Shown piece by piece: positions 17,572 to 26,476 of a stretch of 64,000 nt of DNA; position 1 is the stretch's first letter; the number at the start of each line of letters is the position of its first letter. The notes beneath the pieces are model-generated. The model worked only from the letters and a program-made list of their open reading frames with translations. It was not told the DNA's origin and searched no databases. Origin of the DNA: an uncultured Bacteroides sp. (lineage in GTDB: Bacteria; Bacteroidota; Bacteroidia; Bacteroidales; Bacteroidaceae). The stretch spans positions 124,001 to 188,000 of the forward strand of contig USAN01000003.1 of NCBI GenBank assembly GCA_900552645.1, in the 5' to 3' direction. A program made the translations under genes and the position numbers.

Positions 17572-17760
17572 ATGGCTGAAGAACTTAAGCCTGCATCAGA
17601 AGGCAAAGATCAAGAAAAAAAGGAGATTGTAAATACCGAAACGAAGAAACAAAAAGTAACGAATTACAATTGGTCCTTAAGAATGTCAAGAACCGCAAGA
17701 GAGATGAAGGACAAATTTGAAGAGTTAAATCTTTCCATATTAGGGAAAGGAGCTTGGTAA
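17572..17760 (+). CDS. Hypothetical small protein (62 aa)
   Basis: I do not recognise this gene. The ATG at 17572 opens a 62-residue frame with a charged N-terminal half rich in Lys/Glu and a C-terminal half (NWSLRMSRTAREMKDKFEELNLSILGKGAW) that could form an amphipathic helix. There is no signal peptide or Cys motif. It stands between divergent ruvX and convergent MaoC genes, with 234 bp upstream in which I see no clear promoter. The amino-acid composition looks protein-like, so it is kept, but it could be a chance ORF. Confidence 0.45.
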   Translation: MAEELKPASEGKDQEKKEIVNTETKKQKVTNYNWSLRMSRTAREMKDKFEELNLSILGKGAW

Positions 17761-17871
17761 TGTTTATACTACATTTCTTAAACGATTAGAGTTTTCTATT
17801 AATGAATAACTTATTAAAAAATTATCTCTTTTTTAATTTTATCATTTAATATGAAATGCAAATTATTAATA

Positions 17872-17904
17872 ATAGCCATTCATCTATTAAAAATGAATGG
17901 CTAT
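17872..17904 (-). terminator. Terminator of the MaoC-type gene
   Basis: A perfect 12-bp ATAGCCATTCAT/ATGAATGGCTAT stem with a 9-nt loop lies just after the minus-strand stop. Confidence 0.6.
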
Positions 17905-17912
17905 CTATATAT

Positions 17913-18377
17913 CTATTCGAAGTAATAAAGAAATATAGCAAAGCCTTCAAGAGCTTTCTTTGGCTGATCCTTTATTTCTATAGCAAACTTAATTTCTGCT
18001 TTCGCCACTCCTCTAAGATTTTGAAGTGAATGAAGAGATGCTACAAGGCGTACACTCTGACCCGATAATACAGCCTGACCAAACTTCATCTTGTCCATTC
18101 CGTAATTAATCATCATTTTAAGGTTCTTTACCTCTATAATCTGATTCCATAAATAAGGAAGCATTGAAAGTGTAAGATAACCATGAGCTATTGTACTGTG
18201 AAAAGGACTGTCGGTCTTGGCACGTTCAGGATCTACATGAATCCATTGATGATCCAATGTTGCATCGGCAAAAAGATTTATACGTTCTTGCGAAAGTTCT
18301 ACATAATCAGAGACACCCAGCTGCTGGCCAACCATTTTTTCAAACTCTTCGTATGAGCTGATAATTAATTTATCCAT
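17913..18377 (-). CDS. MaoC-like (R)-specific enoyl-CoA hydratase
   Basis: Single hot-dog-fold hydratase of 154 residues. The hydratase-2 motif FADATLDHQWIHVDPERA contains the catalytic Asp42 and His47 with the spacing seen in PhaJ-type enzymes, followed by TIAHGYLTLSMLPYL. It probably hydrates short enoyl-CoA or enoyl-ACP in the cytosol. It is monocistronic, with its own promoter and terminator. The acyl substrate cannot be deduced. Confidence 0.88.
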   Translation of the reverse strand: MDKLIISSYEEFEKMVGQQLGVSDYVELSQERINLFADATLDHQWIHVDPERAKTDSPFHSTIAHGYLTLSMLPYLWNQIIEVKNLKMMINYGMDKMKFGQAVLSGQSVRLVASLHSLQNLRGVAKAEIKFAIEIKDQPKKALEGFAIFLYYFE

Positions 18378-18407
18378 TGTAAATTTATTTAATCTTTAAA
18401 TTCTTAT

Positions 18408-18416
18408 GCAAAAATA
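18408..18416 (-). promoter_or_regulatory. -7 element for the MaoC-type gene
   Basis: The minus strand reads TATTTTTGC, 31 bp before the ATG. Confidence 0.6.
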
Positions 18417-18491
18417 TACATTTATCTTTATTTATGCCAATTTCTTGATATAATCTGGCAAAATCAGTAATTTTCAAGAGTTGCATATAAC

Positions 18492-18499
18492 TATCTTTG
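18492..18499 (+). promoter_or_regulatory. -7 element for the GH28 gene
   Basis: TATCTTTG lies 30 bp before the ATG at 18530. Confidence 0.6.
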
Positions 18500-18529
18500 T
18501 AACTTAATTAATAACTTAAAGCTAATAGT

Positions 18530-19831
18530 ATGAAACTCATAACTTTTTTATGTGCTGCTTTGTTCGCAATAAGCTCCTCTGCAAAAGAGTATTTTCCAGA
18601 CGGTACTCCTATTCCTGATTGGTTCAGAGATTACAAAACAGTAAACGTTGACAATCTTGGTAAGAAATACAAAATTACCAACTATGGAGTAACTAATGAC
18701 AGTACTATACTGCAGACTGAAAAAATACAGCAAATAATTGACAATGCTTCGGCAAATGGTGGTGGAGTAATAATAATACCGAAAGGAACTTTCTTAAGTG
18801 GTGCACTATTCTTTAAACCATCCACTCATTTATATCTTGAAGATGGAGCTACTCTAAAAGGGAGCGACGACATAAGCAATTTTCCAATAATAGATACCCG
18901 ACTTGAAGGACAGAATCTTAAGTATTTTGCAGCATTAGTCAACGCTGACAAGGTAGATGGTTTTTCGATTTCAGGCAAAGGTACTATAAATGGTAACGGA
19001 TTAAGATATTGGAAGTCTTTCTGGCTAAGACGTACTTTCAATCCTAAATGCACAAACCTTGACGAAATGCGTCCACGATTGGTTTTCGTATCAAACAGTA
19101 ACGATGTCCAGATATCGGGAGTACGACTTATAAACTCTCCTTTCTGGACTACACACCTTTACAAGTGCAATAATGTAAAACTTATGAATCTTTTCATTTT
19201 CTCGCCTGCCGAACCTGTAAAAGCACCAAGCACCGATGCTATAGATATAGACATATGCCATAATGTACTTGTAAAAAACTGCTACATGTCGGTAAACGAC
19301 GATGCTATCGCTCTTAAAGGAGGAAAAGGTCCGTGGGCCGATAAAGATCCAAATAATGGTGGAAATAGTAATATTATTATAGAAGACTGTAATTATGGAT
19401 TCTGTCACGGAGCACTTACCTGTGGAAGTGAATCTCTACACAACCGAAACATAATATTAAGACGCTGTACAATAAAAGACATAAATCGATTGCTATGGCT
19501 AAAGATGCGCCCCGATACTCCTCAGAACTATGAGTATATACTAGTTGAAGACATTAAAGGCACTACAAATCATTTCCTTTACATTCGTCCATGGACACAG
19601 TTTTTCGACCTTAAAGACAGGAAAGATATTCCTATGTCTTATTCAAGTAATGTAACAATGAGAAACATAGAGGTAGAATGCGACAATTTCTTTAATGTGC
19701 AGCAATCAGATCAGTACAAATTAACCGACTTTAAATTTGAAAATCTTAAGATAAAAGCCAAGGACGGCAGTTACGACAAGAATCTTATTAATCCATCTAT
19801 ATGGAAAAATGTTGAAGTAAGTACTAAATAA
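18530..19831 (+). CDS. GH28 family polygalacturonase-like enzyme
   Basis: Exported pectin-degrading enzyme with a right-handed beta-helix fold. Signal peptide 1-18, then the helix entry GVTNDSTILQTEKIQQIID. Catalytic acidic residues are in STDAIDID (Asp236, Asp239) and NDDAIALK (Asp257, Asp258). HGALTCGSE carries the conserved His293-Gly. The usual RIK motif is represented by LWLKMRPD. At 433 residues it is complete. It is a lone gene with its own promoter and is not linked to a SusCD pair. It may be an exo-acting or rhamnogalacturonan-type enzyme. Subtype is not resolvable from the motifs. Confidence 0.9.
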   Translation: MKLITFLCAALFAISSSAKEYFPDGTPIPDWFRDYKTVNVDNLGKKYKITNYGVTNDSTILQTEKIQQIIDNASANGGGVIIIPKGTFLSGALFFKPSTHLYLEDGATLKGSDDISNFPIIDTRLEGQNLKYFAALVNADKVDGFSISGKGTINGNGLRYWKSFWLRRTFNPKCTNLDEMRPRLVFVSNSNDVQISGVRLINSPFWTTHLYKCNNVKLMNLFIFSPAEPVKAPSTDAIDIDICHNVLVKNCYMSVNDDAIALKGGKGPWADKDPNNGGNSNIIIEDCNYGFCHGALTCGSESLHNRNIILRRCTIKDINRLLWLKMRPDTPQNYEYILVEDIKGTTNHFLYIRPWTQFFDLKDRKDIPMSYSSNVTMRNIEVECDNFFNVQQSDQYKLTDFKFENLKIKAKDGSYDKNLINPSIWKNVEVSTK

Positions 19832-19837
19832 CTGCAA

Positions 19838-20044
19838 TTAATATTTAACCATTTTACGGGGTGTTCCCTTCCATGAACACCCTAAACAATAAACTTCGCC
19901 AAGATCAAAACCTTCTACAGACGCATCGGGATCCTTTGGGATTACCTCTCCATCTTGAGTTACATAAACCAACAACCTGTCACCAGCTTCATTCTTTACG
20001 TACATGGCAGCGATTTTACATTGCGGACATAATAATTTTCTCAT
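19838..20044 (-). CDS. Small zinc-ribbon-like protein
   Basis: A 68-residue protein with two cysteine pairs, CPQC (6-9) and CLGC near the C-terminus, that could bind one zinc ion, separated by a beta-rich segment (DRLLVYVTQDGEVIP). I know of no assigned function. It ends 7 bp from the convergent GH28 stop. The conserved two-pair layout and good composition support a real gene. Confidence 0.7.
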   Translation of the reverse strand: MRKLLCPQCKIAAMYVKNEAGDRLLVYVTQDGEVIPKDPDASVEGFDLGEVYCLGCSWKGTPRKMVKY

Positions 20045-20129
20045 ATTTTTCTTCTCAAAAAAGTAATTGTTTATCTTTCATTTATAAAGATAAAACAAAG
20101 AAAGTAAAGAATAGATTTTATTAATATAT

Positions 20130-20137
20130 TATTTTTG
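20130..20137 (+). promoter_or_regulatory. -7 element for the RluA-type gene
   Basis: TATTTTTG lies 38 bp before the ATG at 20176. Confidence 0.5.
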
Positions 20138-20175
20138 TATAGTTTATTTCTAAAATATACTTTTACTGTCATATT

Positions 20176-21810
20176 ATGATGCATCTATTCAAACAAGACA
20201 TAACAGATATATCACTTCCTAAGAAGTTTACATATCCGTTTTATTATACGCCTCACCCTCTGTGTATTCTAGCAGCCAATTCTTTAAAGGAATATATTAG
20301 CAGTCGCTATGATTGGAAAGAAGAGATTAACAAGGGAAAAATGTTTGGAGTATTGGTGGTTACTGACAAGATGAATAAAATTGGTTATCTGGCAGCTTTC
20401 TCGGGAGTACTGGCCGGTAGTAACATACACTCTTTTTTTGTACCTCCTGTATACGATCTATTATCTCCTAAATCATTTTTCAGAGAAGAAGAAGAAAAGA
20501 TTAATACTCTTAATGGTGAAATAGAATCTCTTGAAAATGATTATACTCTGTTGCAATTACATTCCGAACTGAAGGAAAAGAAAGAGAAATATTATAAAGT
20601 TATAGCTACAGAAAAAGAAAAAATAAAGAATTCCAAAGCCGCTCGTGATCATAAAAGATCTTTTTCTTCTATTTCCAATAAAGAAAATGAAGATATGATA
20701 AAAGAGAGTCAGCATGAAAAGGCACAGTTTAAAAGATTGGAAAGATCTATAAAAAATGAGCTTCTTGCCCTCACAACGAAGATTGAACTGATAGAACAAG
20801 ATATAGAAAGAATAAAGAGAGAAAGAAAAGAAAAAGCGGCTATATTGCAGAACCGACTTTTCAAAGAGTTCAAGTTCCTTAATGCTAAAGGTGAGACAAA
20901 AGACCTTTGCGACATATTTTCTACTACAGTAAACAAAACTCCTCCTGCCGGAGCTGGAGAATGTGCCGCTCCACGATTACTTCAGTATGCTTATATAAAC
21001 AATTTACATCCTATAGCGATGGCCGAATTTTGGTGGGGAGAATCTCCAAAGAAGGAGATACGTCGTAATGGATTGTTTTACCCGGCCTGTAAGGGGAAAT
21101 GCAAACCTATTCTGTCTCATATGTTACAAGGACTTGATGTGGAAGATAACCCTTTAAATACAGACACTAACAAATGCAACAATCTTGAAACCCTTTATGA
21201 AGATGACTATATAATGATAGTAAACAAACCTGCAGGCATGCTTACTGTACCAGGTAAAGGCAACAAAGAATCTGTAGAGAGCATTGTAAGAGAAGCATAC
21301 CCATTCCTAACAGGCCCGGTAATAGTTCATCGTCTTGATATGGCAACTTCGGGATTGATTATAATTACAAAAGATAAGAACGTTCATAAAACAATGCAGG
21401 AAGAATTCAGAAAGAGAAACATTAAGAAGAGATACATTGCTATAGTACAGGGGAATATAAAGGAAGAAAAAGGATTTATACGTTTGTCCTTGATAGCCGA
21501 TCATTACGACCGTCCGCGACAAATAGTAGATGAAGTGTCGGGCAAACCTGCCATAACTAGATATGAGGTAATAACACATTTACAGAAAGATGGGAAAGAA
21601 TATACACGCATTGCCTTATATCCATTGACTGGACGTACACATCAACTTAGAGTTCACTGTGCATCCCCACTAGGGCTAGATGCTCCAATCCTAGGTGATG
21701 AACTGTATGGAGAAAAAAGCACACGTCTATATCTGCATGCCGAGAGATTGGAGTTCAGACATCCTATTACAAATAAAATAATAACAATAGAGAAGAAAGC
21801 AGAATTCTAG
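20176..21810 (+). CDS. RluA-family pseudouridine synthase with long N-terminal extension
   Basis: Isomerises uridine to pseudouridine in RNA. The catalytic domain (about 335-540) shows IVNKPAGMLTVPG, VHRLDMATSG with catalytic Asp388, and LTGRTHQLRVHCA. It is preceded by about 330 residues: an N-terminal alpha/beta part, a long charged coiled coil (about 103-225), and a segment PPAGAGECAAPRLLQYAY with Cys residues and PACKGKCKPIL. The 544-residue total is about twice a simple RluA, but this long form is seen in other bacteria. It is followed 9 bp later by ygbA. The RNA target is unknown. Confidence 0.9.
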   Translation: MMHLFKQDITDISLPKKFTYPFYYTPHPLCILAANSLKEYISSRYDWKEEINKGKMFGVLVVTDKMNKIGYLAAFSGVLAGSNIHSFFVPPVYDLLSPKSFFREEEEKINTLNGEIESLENDYTLLQLHSELKEKKEKYYKVIATEKEKIKNSKAARDHKRSFSSISNKENEDMIKESQHEKAQFKRLERSIKNELLALTTKIELIEQDIERIKRERKEKAAILQNRLFKEFKFLNAKGETKDLCDIFSTTVNKTPPAGAGECAAPRLLQYAYINNLHPIAMAEFWWGESPKKEIRRNGLFYPACKGKCKPILSHMLQGLDVEDNPLNTDTNKCNNLETLYEDDYIMIVNKPAGMLTVPGKGNKESVESIVREAYPFLTGPVIVHRLDMATSGLIIITKDKNVHKTMQEEFRKRNIKKRYIAIVQGNIKEEKGFIRLSLIADHYDRPRQIVDEVSGKPAITRYEVITHLQKDGKEYTRIALYPLTGRTHQLRVHCASPLGLDAPILGDELYGEKSTRLYLHAERLEFRHPITNKIITIEKKAEF

Positions 21811-21819
21811 AGCATAACA

Positions 21820-22161
21820 ATGGATAAGATAGAAAGAGAAAAGAGAGTCGTAGAATATATGATACGGCTCTATTGCAAGAAAAAAGAGGGTAACCAAATG
21901 CTGTGCATTCAGTGTAAGGAATTGATTGAATACGCTCAGCTACGACTAGACTGCTGCAAATTCGGAAATGGGAAACCAACATGTCGTCTTTGTACCATAC
22001 ACTGCTACAAAAAAGACATGAAAGAAAAGATATGCCTTATAATGAAATATTCTGGACCCAGAATATTTCTGTATCATCCAATAGCTGCCATAAGACACAT
22101 TATAGATGAATTATCTTCTACTCCAAAATCCAGGGTAGAAAAGAAGAAGAACACTGAATAA
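21820..22161 (+). CDS. ygbA: YgbA-like nitrous oxide-stimulated promoter family protein
   Basis: Cysteine-rich cytosolic protein of 113 residues. It contains MIRLYCKKKEG, CIQCKELIEYAQLRLDCC and KPTCRLCTIHCYKKDMKEKI, the layout of the YgbA_NO family named for NO-responsive expression in enterobacteria. The paired cysteines suggest metal or cluster binding. The biochemical role is not established. It starts 9 bp after the RluA gene, so it is probably co-transcribed, and its last 51 bp overlap the convergent trkH 3' end. Confidence 0.8.
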   Translation: MDKIEREKRVVEYMIRLYCKKKEGNQMLCIQCKELIEYAQLRLDCCKFGNGKPTCRLCTIHCYKKDMKEKICLIMKYSGPRIFLYHPIAAIRHIIDELSSTPKSRVEKKKNTE

Positions 22162-23622
22162 CTCCAAGCGTCCTATAAGCATCATAAACGATGTTATCCA
22201 TTTAGCTGCATCAGGAATACTGCTCCATGTATTTGCCGGTCCGTATAGTCCCAATGCCGGTCCGTCATTACCTATACTAGATACAATAAGTCCAAAAGAT
22301 TCGGTGAAGTCAATTCCAATAACCATAAGTGCCAACCATCCGGCAAACAAACAGGTAAGATAGAAAATAATGAAGGTCTTTACGGTACTTACTATTGCCG
22401 GTGATACCACCGTTTTATTAACTCTGACAGGCAAGACTGCCTCGGGATGAATCATTCTCTTGAATTCATTCTTTATATTTCTGTAAAAGATAACAATTCT
22501 CATTTCCTTTATACCGCCGGCAGTAGATCCAGTACATCCTCCTGCAAGCATAGCAAAAATTAATAATAGCCATGTAAAATGAGGCCAATATAAATAATCA
22601 TCTGTTGCATATCCACATGAAGTATGGATGGATGATACTTGAAACAAAGATACACGGAAAGCTTTCTCAATACCATAGTTATTATTTATATACAATGCTA
22701 CGGCAATAATTAAAGTAAGCACTGCCACCGAACCCATAAACCATTTGAATTCGGCATTATTCAATAATTTCTTTATCTGTCCTCGTTTAAGACATACAAA
22801 ATAAAGAGAGAAGTTGACCGATGACAGAAGCATAAAAATTATAACTATATATTCTATATACGGAGAATTCCAATATGCTATACTGGCCTGCTTGGTAGAA
22901 TATCCGCCTGTAGATGTTGTGGTAAATGAATGACAAACCGCATCGAACATATCCATTCCTCCCAACACAAGCAATATAGCTTCCGAGAGAGTAAGTATTA
23001 TGTAGACCATCCATAACCTTTTGGCCATGCTCGATATTTTTGGATGAATTTTATCATGAGTAACTCCAGTAGACTCGGCCGAGAATAGCTGTAAAGCGCT
23101 TCCTCCAAATATAGGGAAAACAGCAATAGTAAAGATTACTATGCCCAATCCGCCTATCCACTGAGTAAGACTTCTCCAGAAAAGCATTCCATTAGAAAGC
23201 GACTCTATATCATTAAGTATAGTAGCTCCTGTGGTAGTAAACCCGGACATTGTTTCAAAAAAGGCATCACTTATATCTGGTATATAACCACTTAGGTAAA
23301 AAGGAAGCATGCCGAATATAGTAAACATAATCCATGTAAGCGATACTATACAATATCCGTCGCGTCGCGTCATTCTAGGCTGAGCCTTACGACTAAAAAG
23401 AATGAACAGACCGGCAGTGCCAAGATTTATAAGTATGGAATATATGAAATATATATAGTCGGACTCCTTATATATTAACGAAACGATGGTACATATCACA
23501 AAAAACAGAGCCTCAACTATCAATAAAAAGCCTAACACTCTTGTTATCATTTTTATATTAATCATACTTTTATGCTTATGCCAAGTATGAAACTCCTTTA
23601 TAGAAGTCCTTTCGTTCATCAT
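22111..23622 (-). CDS. trkH: Trk-type potassium uptake channel subunit TrkH
   Basis: Integral inner-membrane K+ transporter, predicted to have ten or so helices and four pore loops. The selectivity-filter segments are visible (MSGFTTTGAT, TTTSTGGYST, IHTSCGYATDD, SSIGNDGPALG), and the end is GRLELFSVLLLFYPGFW. The start at 23622 gives 503 residues. An internal ATG at 23565 (MINIKMITRVLGFL) is where many homologues begin and is a serious alternative. TrkA, the NAD-binding regulatory subunit, is not adjacent. The 3' end overlaps ygbA tail to tail by 51 bp. Confidence 0.93.
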   Translation of the reverse strand: MMNERTSIKEFHTWHKHKSMINIKMITRVLGFLLIVEALFFVICTIVSLIYKESDYIYFIYSILINLGTAGLFILFSRKAQPRMTRRDGYCIVSLTWIMFTIFGMLPFYLSGYIPDISDAFFETMSGFTTTGATILNDIESLSNGMLFWRSLTQWIGGLGIVIFTIAVFPIFGGSALQLFSAESTGVTHDKIHPKISSMAKRLWMVYIILTLSEAILLVLGGMDMFDAVCHSFTTTSTGGYSTKQASIAYWNSPYIEYIVIIFMLLSSVNFSLYFVCLKRGQIKKLLNNAEFKWFMGSVAVLTLIIAVALYINNNYGIEKAFRVSLFQVSSIHTSCGYATDDYLYWPHFTWLLLIFAMLAGGCTGSTAGGIKEMRIVIFYRNIKNEFKRMIHPEAVLPVRVNKTVVSPAIVSTVKTFIIFYLTCLFAGWLALMVIGIDFTESFGLIVSSIGNDGPALGLYGPANTWSSIPDAAKWITSFMMLIGRLELFSVLLLFYPGFWSRR

Positions 23623-23678
23623 AAATTAAATAAAAAAATTATAGGACAAAATTACATTTATGTTTGAATAAAAAAAAA

Positions 23679-23719
23679 TAAGGTTGTATAAAAGTATATT
23701 TTTCTTTTATACAACCTTA
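23679..23719 (-). terminator. Terminator after the TonB-dependent receptor gene
   Basis: Arms TAAGGTTGTATAAAAG and CTTTTATACAACCTTA (23679-23694, 23704-23719) pair perfectly, and the minus-strand product runs into a T-rich stretch. Confidence 0.75.
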
Positions 23720-23738
23720 AAATTATAGTAAATATTGA

Positions 23739-26075
23739 CTAGTTGAATATCTTCAGACCTATAAAATAAGTGCGTGGCTGTGTTGGACCGTAAAAATAGC
23801 CCGAGTCGCGGTAGCCTCCTTTATCTAAATCTTTCTGGAAAGCATTGAATATATTCTGTACACCACCGTTAAGCTGAATCTTTACATGATCGTTCAGCAC
23901 GAATGTATAATTTAGCTTTGTATTGAGATCGAAGAATGCCGGAGTTCTTACAAGTTCATCTTTTGTAATGTATGAATAAGGATAATTATCAGGTATTTCA
24001 TCGGTAGGTGCAAAATGAGGAACATTCATCTTTCCTGTATATACTCCGGATATTGAAAAATCAAAATTCCTTAGTGGAGCACTCGTAAATGTAAAATATC
24101 CATAATAATCTGGGGTACGAGGCATATATTTAGTAGGTGCCACACTTTCATCCTCACTCCATCCTGTCCACTCTGTGTAGCGACTGCGTTGTGCCGTAAA
24201 TCCTAGCTGCAATGCTGCCTCGCGTCCGTGTGCTATCTTTGCATCTAGATTAAGTCCATAAACTTTTGCTCCACTTCCATTGCGTCTTTCCTTTACCGAA
24301 TGTCCATTTTCGTCAGTTCCCACATGCTGAAGATAAAAGACATCATCCAGTCCCGTATAGAAAGCCTCTAGCAATAAATTTGTCTGAAAGTGTCCTATAT
24401 TGGCACTCCAGTCTACCGATCCGCTCAGACTGTTGGAATGTTCGGGCTTTAATCCATCTGCCAATTTTATTAATACCCCTTCTCCACCTACAGCAGTTAC
24501 ATGCAAGTCTTCATCATAAGCCTGTGGTGCACGGAAACCGGTAGACCATGTAAGACGTGCCTGAAGGGATGCATTAGGCTTGTACAATACATTAAGTCGA
24601 GGACTTAATATAGGATTATCTATCAGATTATGATTATCCAGTCGTACCCCTGCCAAGAAGGTAAAGTATTCCATTTTCCACTCATTCTGAAGGAATGTTC
24701 CAAGAATTCGTACATCTTGTTTCATATCACGATGGTATCCCAACATTATATCGTGCATAGAATTGTTTTGATACTCTACTCCTGCTGTAAATGTAGCCGG
24801 TGCAAAAAGAAAGCGATCGAAATTACCCACATACATACCTCCTGCTACGAATGTAAGATCTTTAGTTTTACCGTATGCATCACTATTTTGCTGTGCACCA
24901 TAATAACTGTTACGATCAGTATGCTGTGCCGATGTATAGAATGACAGCTTATGTTTATATTCGTTTAGAAACAAATCATAGCTCAATCCTCCGCTGTTTA
25001 TTACATGTTTAGTCTGTTCGGTTATATCTGTTTCAAAAGGTTCTAGATCGAACTTATTACCACCGCGTCTGAATTCGTTTGTGGTATGATATTCCAGACT
25101 AATACGGCTAAAATGAGTAGGCTTATAGTAGGTTCGAAGACCAAAGGTATTCATGTTAAGCTTTCCAATCTCGGAAAATCCATCGTCATCTGCATCGTAA
25201 GGATTACGATTTCTATATGACTGATATAGAGCTATGCCATAAGTATTATCCTTTGAAACTAGTGAAGCATTTGCACCCATATACTGTTCCCATGATTTTC
25301 CGTTCATATTGGACATCATGGAAGATACCTGAAAGGAGTTGTTTATAGGATCCTTGGTTATTATGTTTATCGTACCTCCTACAGCATTGGCTCCAAAAAG
25401 TGCCGATCCACCGCCACGAACTACCTCTACTCTTTCTATCATGTTTACAGGTATCTGTTCCAGGCCGTAAACTCCAGAAAGTGCACTTACCACTGGACGA
25501 CTATTTATTAGAATCTGCGAATATGGTCCCTCCAATCCGTTAATTCTTACCTGTGGAAATCCGCAGTTCTGACAGTTGTTTTCCACACGAAGTCCCGACT
25601 GAAAGTTAAGTGTCTTAGATAAATCAGTACTATTTACAGCCTCGAATAGTTTGTTACTCATTACATTAACCACTACCGGAGCCACTTTACGACTAACTTC
25701 ATTTCTATTTGCCGATACTACAACTTCATCGGTTAAAATACTCTCTTCACTCATTACGCAGTGAACATCAGTTACATACTCCTTGCTTACAATTACTTTC
25801 TTTAAAACGGTTTCGTAACCTAAAAGCTGTACTTTCAAGGTATATTTACCCGAAGGTATGTTCTTGAATCGAAACTCTCCATTCTCATCCGAAACAGTTC
25901 CCTGGCCGGTTTCTACAATCATGATTGTAGCATATGGAAGATTATTCTCGCTATTTTTCTCTATTACATGACCTTTTATAACATTACCTTCCTTTATAGG
26001 AGTTACATCATTTGCATGCATACTTATACCCGCACTTATAATACAAAGCACGAGCAACAAAAAATATTTTCTCAT
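23739..26075 (-). CDS. TonB-dependent outer-membrane receptor with CXXC plug motif
   Basis: Imports a small ligand, probably a metal complex or cofactor, across the outer membrane. Signal peptide 1-21, then a carboxypeptidase-like regulatory domain (about 32-110, VIEKNSENNLPYATIMIV) and a plug (about 115-243) with NNCQNCGFPQVRINGLEG, where Cys168 and Cys171 form a CXXC. The 22-strand barrel ends in a terminal aromatic-type strand (FIGLKIFN). The 778-residue length is typical of siderophore or cobalamin-type receptors, not SusC. It is the last gene of a four-gene run with a His-rich exported protein, a nucleotidase and a sensor kinase. Ligand unknown. Confidence 0.9.
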   Translation of the reverse strand: MRKYFLLLVLCIISAGISMHANDVTPIKEGNVIKGHVIEKNSENNLPYATIMIVETGQGTVSDENGEFRFKNIPSGKYTLKVQLLGYETVLKKVIVSKEYVTDVHCVMSEESILTDEVVVSANRNEVSRKVAPVVVNVMSNKLFEAVNSTDLSKTLNFQSGLRVENNCQNCGFPQVRINGLEGPYSQILINSRPVVSALSGVYGLEQIPVNMIERVEVVRGGGSALFGANAVGGTINIITKDPINNSFQVSSMMSNMNGKSWEQYMGANASLVSKDNTYGIALYQSYRNRNPYDADDDGFSEIGKLNMNTFGLRTYYKPTHFSRISLEYHTTNEFRRGGNKFDLEPFETDITEQTKHVINSGGLSYDLFLNEYKHKLSFYTSAQHTDRNSYYGAQQNSDAYGKTKDLTFVAGGMYVGNFDRFLFAPATFTAGVEYQNNSMHDIMLGYHRDMKQDVRILGTFLQNEWKMEYFTFLAGVRLDNHNLIDNPILSPRLNVLYKPNASLQARLTWSTGFRAPQAYDEDLHVTAVGGEGVLIKLADGLKPEHSNSLSGSVDWSANIGHFQTNLLLEAFYTGLDDVFYLQHVGTDENGHSVKERRNGSGAKVYGLNLDAKIAHGREAALQLGFTAQRSRYTEWTGWSEDESVAPTKYMPRTPDYYGYFTFTSAPLRNFDFSISGVYTGKMNVPHFAPTDEIPDNYPYSYITKDELVRTPAFFDLNTKLNYTFVLNDHVKIQLNGGVQNIFNAFQKDLDKGGYRDSGYFYGPTQPRTYFIGLKIFN

Positions 26076-26123
26076 TAAATTATTATTATTGCTTAATTAA
26101 TTATTTTACAATTACCCAAAAAA

Positions 26124-26465
26124 TTAGCAATAATACGGAGGTGCACGAAGGTTGAAATGAAGTTTGTAAAACGATTGAATATAGATAACGGGACATCTGT
26201 ATTCAAACTCTGATATAATATTAGGGATAACAGGTTGATATGCTGTTACCGTAGGTTCTACTGCATTTACAATATGTAGCTGAGCTATCGTAATAACCTG
26301 AGCAGTAGTATGTTTATGATTTTTCTGTGAAGAGGGATGAGAGTGCACAATCATTACCCCATTGACTATGTGAGTATGGGTAAACATAGAAATGTTTACC
26401 TGATACGCCACGAACAGTGTCAGCAGGAATAACGAGAATGATACTCTTATATTATTTCTCTTCAC
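26124..26465 (-). CDS. Histidine-rich small exported protein
   Basis: A 113-residue protein with a hydrophobic N-terminal segment (about 8-25), then clustered histidines (THTH, HSHP, NHKH, all between about 29 and 52) and a C-terminus RAPPYYC. Eight His and two Cys suggest transition-metal binding in the periplasm. I know of no assigned function. Small His-rich proteins of this kind are often found next to TonB receptors in Bacteroidota, which fits its place 48 bp upstream of one and 11 bp after the nucleotidase gene. A metal role is inference. Confidence 0.7.
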   Translation of the reverse strand: MKRNNIRVSFSLFLLTLFVAYQVNISMFTHTHIVNGVMIVHSHPSSQKNHKHTTAQVITIAQLHIVNAVEPTVTAYQPVIPNIISEFEYRCPVIYIQSFYKLHFNLRAPPYYC

Positions 26466-26476
26466 CTTAAATCAAT

